In this document: positions 61,457 through 64,000 of the stretch, one piece after another
Layout of the letters: each line of letters begins with the position of its first letter
Numbering within the stretch: position 1 is the stretch's first letter
NCBI RefSeq assembly: GCF_039541815.1
Contig: NZ_BAABGY010000014.1
Location: 124,001 to 188,000, forward strand
Origin: Flavisolibacter amylovorans
Lineage (GTDB): Bacteria > Bacteroidota > Bacteroidia > Chitinophagales > Chitinophagaceae
DNA length: 64,000 bases
Reading direction: 5' to 3'
Translations under genes and position numbers: made by a program
Notes under the pieces: generated by a model
What the model was told of the DNA's origin: nothing
Databases searched by the model: none
Seen by the model: the letters and a program-made list of their open reading frames with translations, nothing else

Positions 61457-63439
61457 TTATTTATTCACACGCAAAGTTGCGAGGGCGGGGTCGTTAATCA
61501 AACGTTCCATTTCCGAGTAAACCAGGTCTTGAATATCTTGCCGAACCTGGAGGTAATTTTGCTCTACCATGGCAGGGGTGACCTGGCGCACCTCCGGAAG
61601 TGGTAAATAAGCACTTATCTCTCTTTCCAGCGCAGTATGATCATTGATGATTTCGGCATGAAAGGCCTTGTAGTCAATTTTTTGCTGCGGCTCGTCGGCC
61701 ACAAGTCCCACAAACGTGCCTGAGCTAAGCGAGGCAATCTTGGAAGGCGGAAGTGCTGCTTCCAGCTGACGGGAATGACTGATAGATGTATCTGTTCTAT
61801 TGATGGAAAAGGACGATCGCTCCTGCATCGTTCTTCCTATCCGTTCAGACAGGCTTTTGGCAGTCTCACCCATCACCTGTCCGGAGATGACATTACCTGT
61901 GATGTTCATGATCACGTCGGCGCCATCCCGTCCATAGTCTTTTTTAAGCTGACTAAAATCCTGAACGCCCAACGTAGTGGCCACTTTGTTGCTGCGGGCC
62001 GTGGCAATGAGTCCGTCCATATTGTTGAGGTATATCGTCGGAAATTCATCGAAGATGAGGGAGCTTTTCAAGCCTCCTTTCCGATTCACCAGCTTAATGA
62101 GGCGCGAGACATACAAAGAAAGGACCGCACCATAGACCTGTTGCTTTTGAGGATTGTTGCCCATACATACGATCTTCGGCGCCTCCGGGTTATTTATATC
62201 CAGTGTGAAGTCCGTGCCTGAAAGGACATAGTAAAGCTGAGGTGACGCTAGCCGCGCCATTGCGATCTTCGCGGCAGCAATCTGCCCCTCCAACTGCTCC
62301 ATAGCATCATTCAGATATGCATTGATAAAAGGATTAATCAGTACTTCAATCTCCTTCTCCAGCCTAAGGACCGAAAAAAGTGTATCGTACTCCACCTGCA
62401 TCAGCTCGATTACGTGAGGCAGGGTACAAAATTCGCCATTGCGATAGCGTCGAAGGTACCAAATGACGGCTGTTACAAAGTTGATTGGAGACTCTACGAA
62501 GAAGTCCCCTTGCCGGCGTACCCACTCCCGGTTGAGGCCCATGAGGATCGTCCGTGCCGATTCGGATGCGTCTGTGATGTCGAACATGGCAGTCGGATCC
62601 AGCGGATTGCACCGGTGGGTCCGCGACAGATCATCAAAATTGATCAGGTAGAAGGCCGGCGGAACAGTGTACCGCCCCCGGTGTTGCAAGTAGTGATTAT
62701 AGGCAATCCGGGTAAGATCATCGAATTTAAAATCGTAAATGAACATCGAAAACCCCTTCCGCAAGTGTTGCGTCAAAATGTGCCGGATCACAAAGTAAGA
62801 TTTTCCGCTGCCGGGTGATCCAAGAACCAGAACGCCACGGAACGGATTGATGATGTTGATCCAGCTATGAAGCACCTTTCCCCGGAAATAATATCGTGCC
62901 GGTAGGTTCACGGAGTATTCGTTTTCGAGGAGTCGCTCCTCCTGTGGAAAACTCTCTCCTTCCCGGTTGAAGATATCACCGGAACGCAGCTTCTGTCGGA
63001 TAAGTCGCGAAAGCAGTACGCCTCCTGTTAATACCAGTATATACCCGGCAGCAGTTAACCCGCAATACAACACGCATCGCACGAGCGCAGGCGCATCCAG
63101 TAGCAAAATCGGGCTGCTGAAAAAAAAGAGAAGACTACCCGAAACAAGAGATACAATAATGCTCCGCACCCGAATATTTTCCTCCTTTTTACCGGTCGCA
63201 CCCATCAACGATAGCAACAAGAACAGGTAAGCAAAGCCTTTAGAATACCAAGGCCGCAGGAATAAGCGGGCTGTCTCCAGATTCATAAGCATCCTATCCG
63301 AAACAGCACTTCGCCAACCGGCATCAGCAAAGACGCCGTAGCAATAGTAATAGCAGTGGACCAGGAGGAAGAAAAGGCTGATCCATCGGGTCATATCAAG
63401 GATCTTTCGCAGTCCCTGTTCATTTTCACCAGTACCCAT
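61457..63439 (-). CDS. VirD4/TraG-type coupling protein for conjugation
   Basis: A 660-residue membrane ATPase that brings relaxase-bound DNA to the transfer channel. Several N-terminal helices (MTRWISLFFLLVHCYYYCYG, MGATGKKEENIRV region, ALVRCVLYCGLTAAGYILVL) are followed by Walker A VLGSPGSGKSYFVI (about residue 210) and Walker B SSLIFDEFPTIYL, then ATTLGVQDFSQLKKDYG. It is the Bacteroidota form found in conjugative and mobilizable elements. ATG at 63439 replaces a longer frame. It follows the relaxase gene by 19 bases in the same direction, so the pair is a mobilization module. Confidence 0.9.
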   Translation of the reverse strand: MGTGENEQGLRKILDMTRWISLFFLLVHCYYYCYGVFADAGWRSAVSDRMLMNLETARLFLRPWYSKGFAYLFLLLSLMGATGKKEENIRVRSIIVSLVSGSLLFFFSSPILLLDAPALVRCVLYCGLTAAGYILVLTGGVLLSRLIRQKLRSGDIFNREGESFPQEERLLENEYSVNLPARYYFRGKVLHSWINIINPFRGVLVLGSPGSGKSYFVIRHILTQHLRKGFSMFIYDFKFDDLTRIAYNHYLQHRGRYTVPPAFYLINFDDLSRTHRCNPLDPTAMFDITDASESARTILMGLNREWVRRQGDFFVESPINFVTAVIWYLRRYRNGEFCTLPHVIELMQVEYDTLFSVLRLEKEIEVLINPFINAYLNDAMEQLEGQIAAAKIAMARLASPQLYYVLSGTDFTLDINNPEAPKIVCMGNNPQKQQVYGAVLSLYVSRLIKLVNRKGGLKSSLIFDEFPTIYLNNMDGLIATARSNKVATTLGVQDFSQLKKDYGRDGADVIMNITGNVISGQVMGETAKSLSERIGRTMQERSSFSINRTDTSISHSRQLEAALPPSKIASLSSGTFVGLVADEPQQKIDYKAFHAEIINDHTALEREISAYLPLPEVRQVTPAMVEQNYLQVRQDIQDLVYSEMERLINDPALATLRVNK

Positions 63440-63458
63440 ATCTTTTTTGTTTTTGAGG

Positions 63459-64000
63459 CTATTTGGGGCGGCGCCCTTTACGTTTTTTACGCTTCTTCTG
63501 TCCTTGGGCCGCTTGTTGTTCGATTGTAAACTCAGAAGCAAGCAAGACCTCTAGTAGCTCACTCCTCGTAGCAGGCAGTTGGTCACTTTTCTTTTCGTTG
63601 TATGGATGGAGTAGGGCTTGTTTCTGGTGCCCAGATTCGGCCGGCTTCGGCCCATTCGCAGGTCCACAGATCCCCCACTGCTCTCCCAGCCCTTTCGGGC
63701 TGTAGCGTTTTCCCAACTCGCTGCCATTTGCCACTAGCTTATTCTGATGGTCAATGTAGGTGACCCCATAGATGAAACCCTCCTCATTTTGCCGCAATAC
63801 GACCTCCACGCCGGATTTGGCGAGCGCCTGGCAAAATGAATCCCACGAACGTACATCCTTCGATGAAAGTGCCCAGTCTAACTTCGTACGCAAACGAGGC
63901 TGTAACGCCACCTTCTGAGCGATCGATTCAGCAAATCGTTTCTCTAAGTATTTCAAGCCGGGATTCTGTGGCAGGATACTGGCTTTTAGAGGTGGGCCGA
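63459..64000 (-). CDS. Relaxase/mobilization nuclease, C-terminal part
   Basis: The frame is open from the window edge (GPPLKASILPQNPGLKYLEK) to the stop at 63459; the N-terminal nuclease lies outside. Family features are DSFCQALAKSGVEVVLRQN, GFIYGVTYIDHQNKLVANGSELGKRYSP, the typical C-terminal region of Bacteroidota relaxases, and a basic tail (QKKRKKRKGRR). It nicks DNA at the transfer origin. Immediately downstream is the coupling-protein gene, which confirms a transfer region. An apparent start at 63956 is a TTG inside the gene, not the real start. Confidence 0.85.
   Translation of the reverse strand, partial: GPPLKASILPQNPGLKYLEKRFAESIAQKVALQPRLRTKLDWALSSKDVRSWDSFCQALAKSGVEVVLRQNEEGFIYGVTYIDHQNKLVANGSELGKRYSPKGLGEQWGICGPANGPKPAESGHQKQALLHPYNEKKSDQLPATRSELLEVLLASEFTIEQQAAQGQKKRKKRKGRRPK

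Noticed and set aside
63459..63956. Complete 165-residue protein starting at 63956
   Set aside because: The start is an internal TTG and the frame continues open to the window edge; the content is a relaxase C-terminus.

Overview
The window looks like chromosome or a large integrated element of a Bacteroidota bacterium, most likely Chitinophagaceae or a close relative. The signs are repeated TAnnTTTG-type -7 promoter boxes (TACCTTTG, TACTTTTG, TATCTTTG) with no Shine-Dalgarno sequences, Bacteroidota-restricted families (HYC_CC_PP, DUF6660-like, DUF3347, DUF2911, DUF6934-like proteins), FecA-like and CirA-like TonB receptors, an RND pump fused to its TolC-like partner, and a Bacteroidota-style relaxase and coupling protein at the right edge. 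It is draft sequence: 217 N lie inside one receptor gene, and one nuclease-like gene carries two frameshifts.

Layout. (1) 1-9364, minus: a long copper/silver resistance operon read from DUF305 through HYC_CC_PP, a Cys-rich copper-storage protein, a 1011-aa multicopper oxidase with a CopB-like tail, a haem-binding protein, a second HYC_CC_PP, DUF3347, a YncE-like propeller lipoprotein and an HMA protein to a CusA pump cut by the window edge. (2) 9554-11434, minus: a DUF2911 protein and a broken nuclease-like gene. (3) 11606-17473, minus: a copper-homeostasis block with an HMA-AraC regulator, CopA ATPase, HMA chaperone, a 27-codon Cys-Cys ORF and TonB receptor copy 1. (4) 17600-19989: an AT-richer patch with a ClpP/SppA-like protein, a GRDP-like protein, a DUF6934-like protein and a 53-aa partner. 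(5) 20199-24415, plus: MbnP-like lipoprotein, MbnH-like dihaem protein and TonB receptor copy 2. (6) 24744-31391, plus: a complete ebo cluster, eboABCDEF. (7) 32307-35950: dihaem oxidoreductase, Rieske protein and porin, divergent from a DtxR/MntR regulator. (8) 37772-48777, minus: DUF6660-like protein, CzcA-TolC fusion, CzcB adaptor, NicO-like transporter, zinc/cadmium/lead ATPase, signal peptidase II and dihydrolipoyl dehydrogenase. (9) 49021-57625: L,D-transpeptidase, CDF transporter, second copper-storage protein, His-rich protein, second DUF3347 protein and a giant phosphoesterase-barrel protein. (10) 57873-60897, minus: a third TonB receptor with an HMA-like and a Cys-rich protein. (11) 61457-64000, minus: coupling protein and relaxase of a conjugative or mobilizable element.

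Together this is a metal-handling island next to transfer genes. Uptake candidates (receptors, MbnP/MbnH), cytosolic trafficking (HMA, CopA), periplasmic oxidation and storage (multicopper oxidase, Csp, His-rich protein, Cys-rich exported proteins) and trans-envelope efflux (two RND systems, CDF, P-type ATPases) are all present. The least explained parts are the MbnP-MbnH-receptor operon with its inverted receptor duplicate, the AraC regulator with an HMA-like sensor end and a palindromic site, the Cys-Cys ORF directly behind a promoter, and the AT-rich patch of uncharacterised genes.
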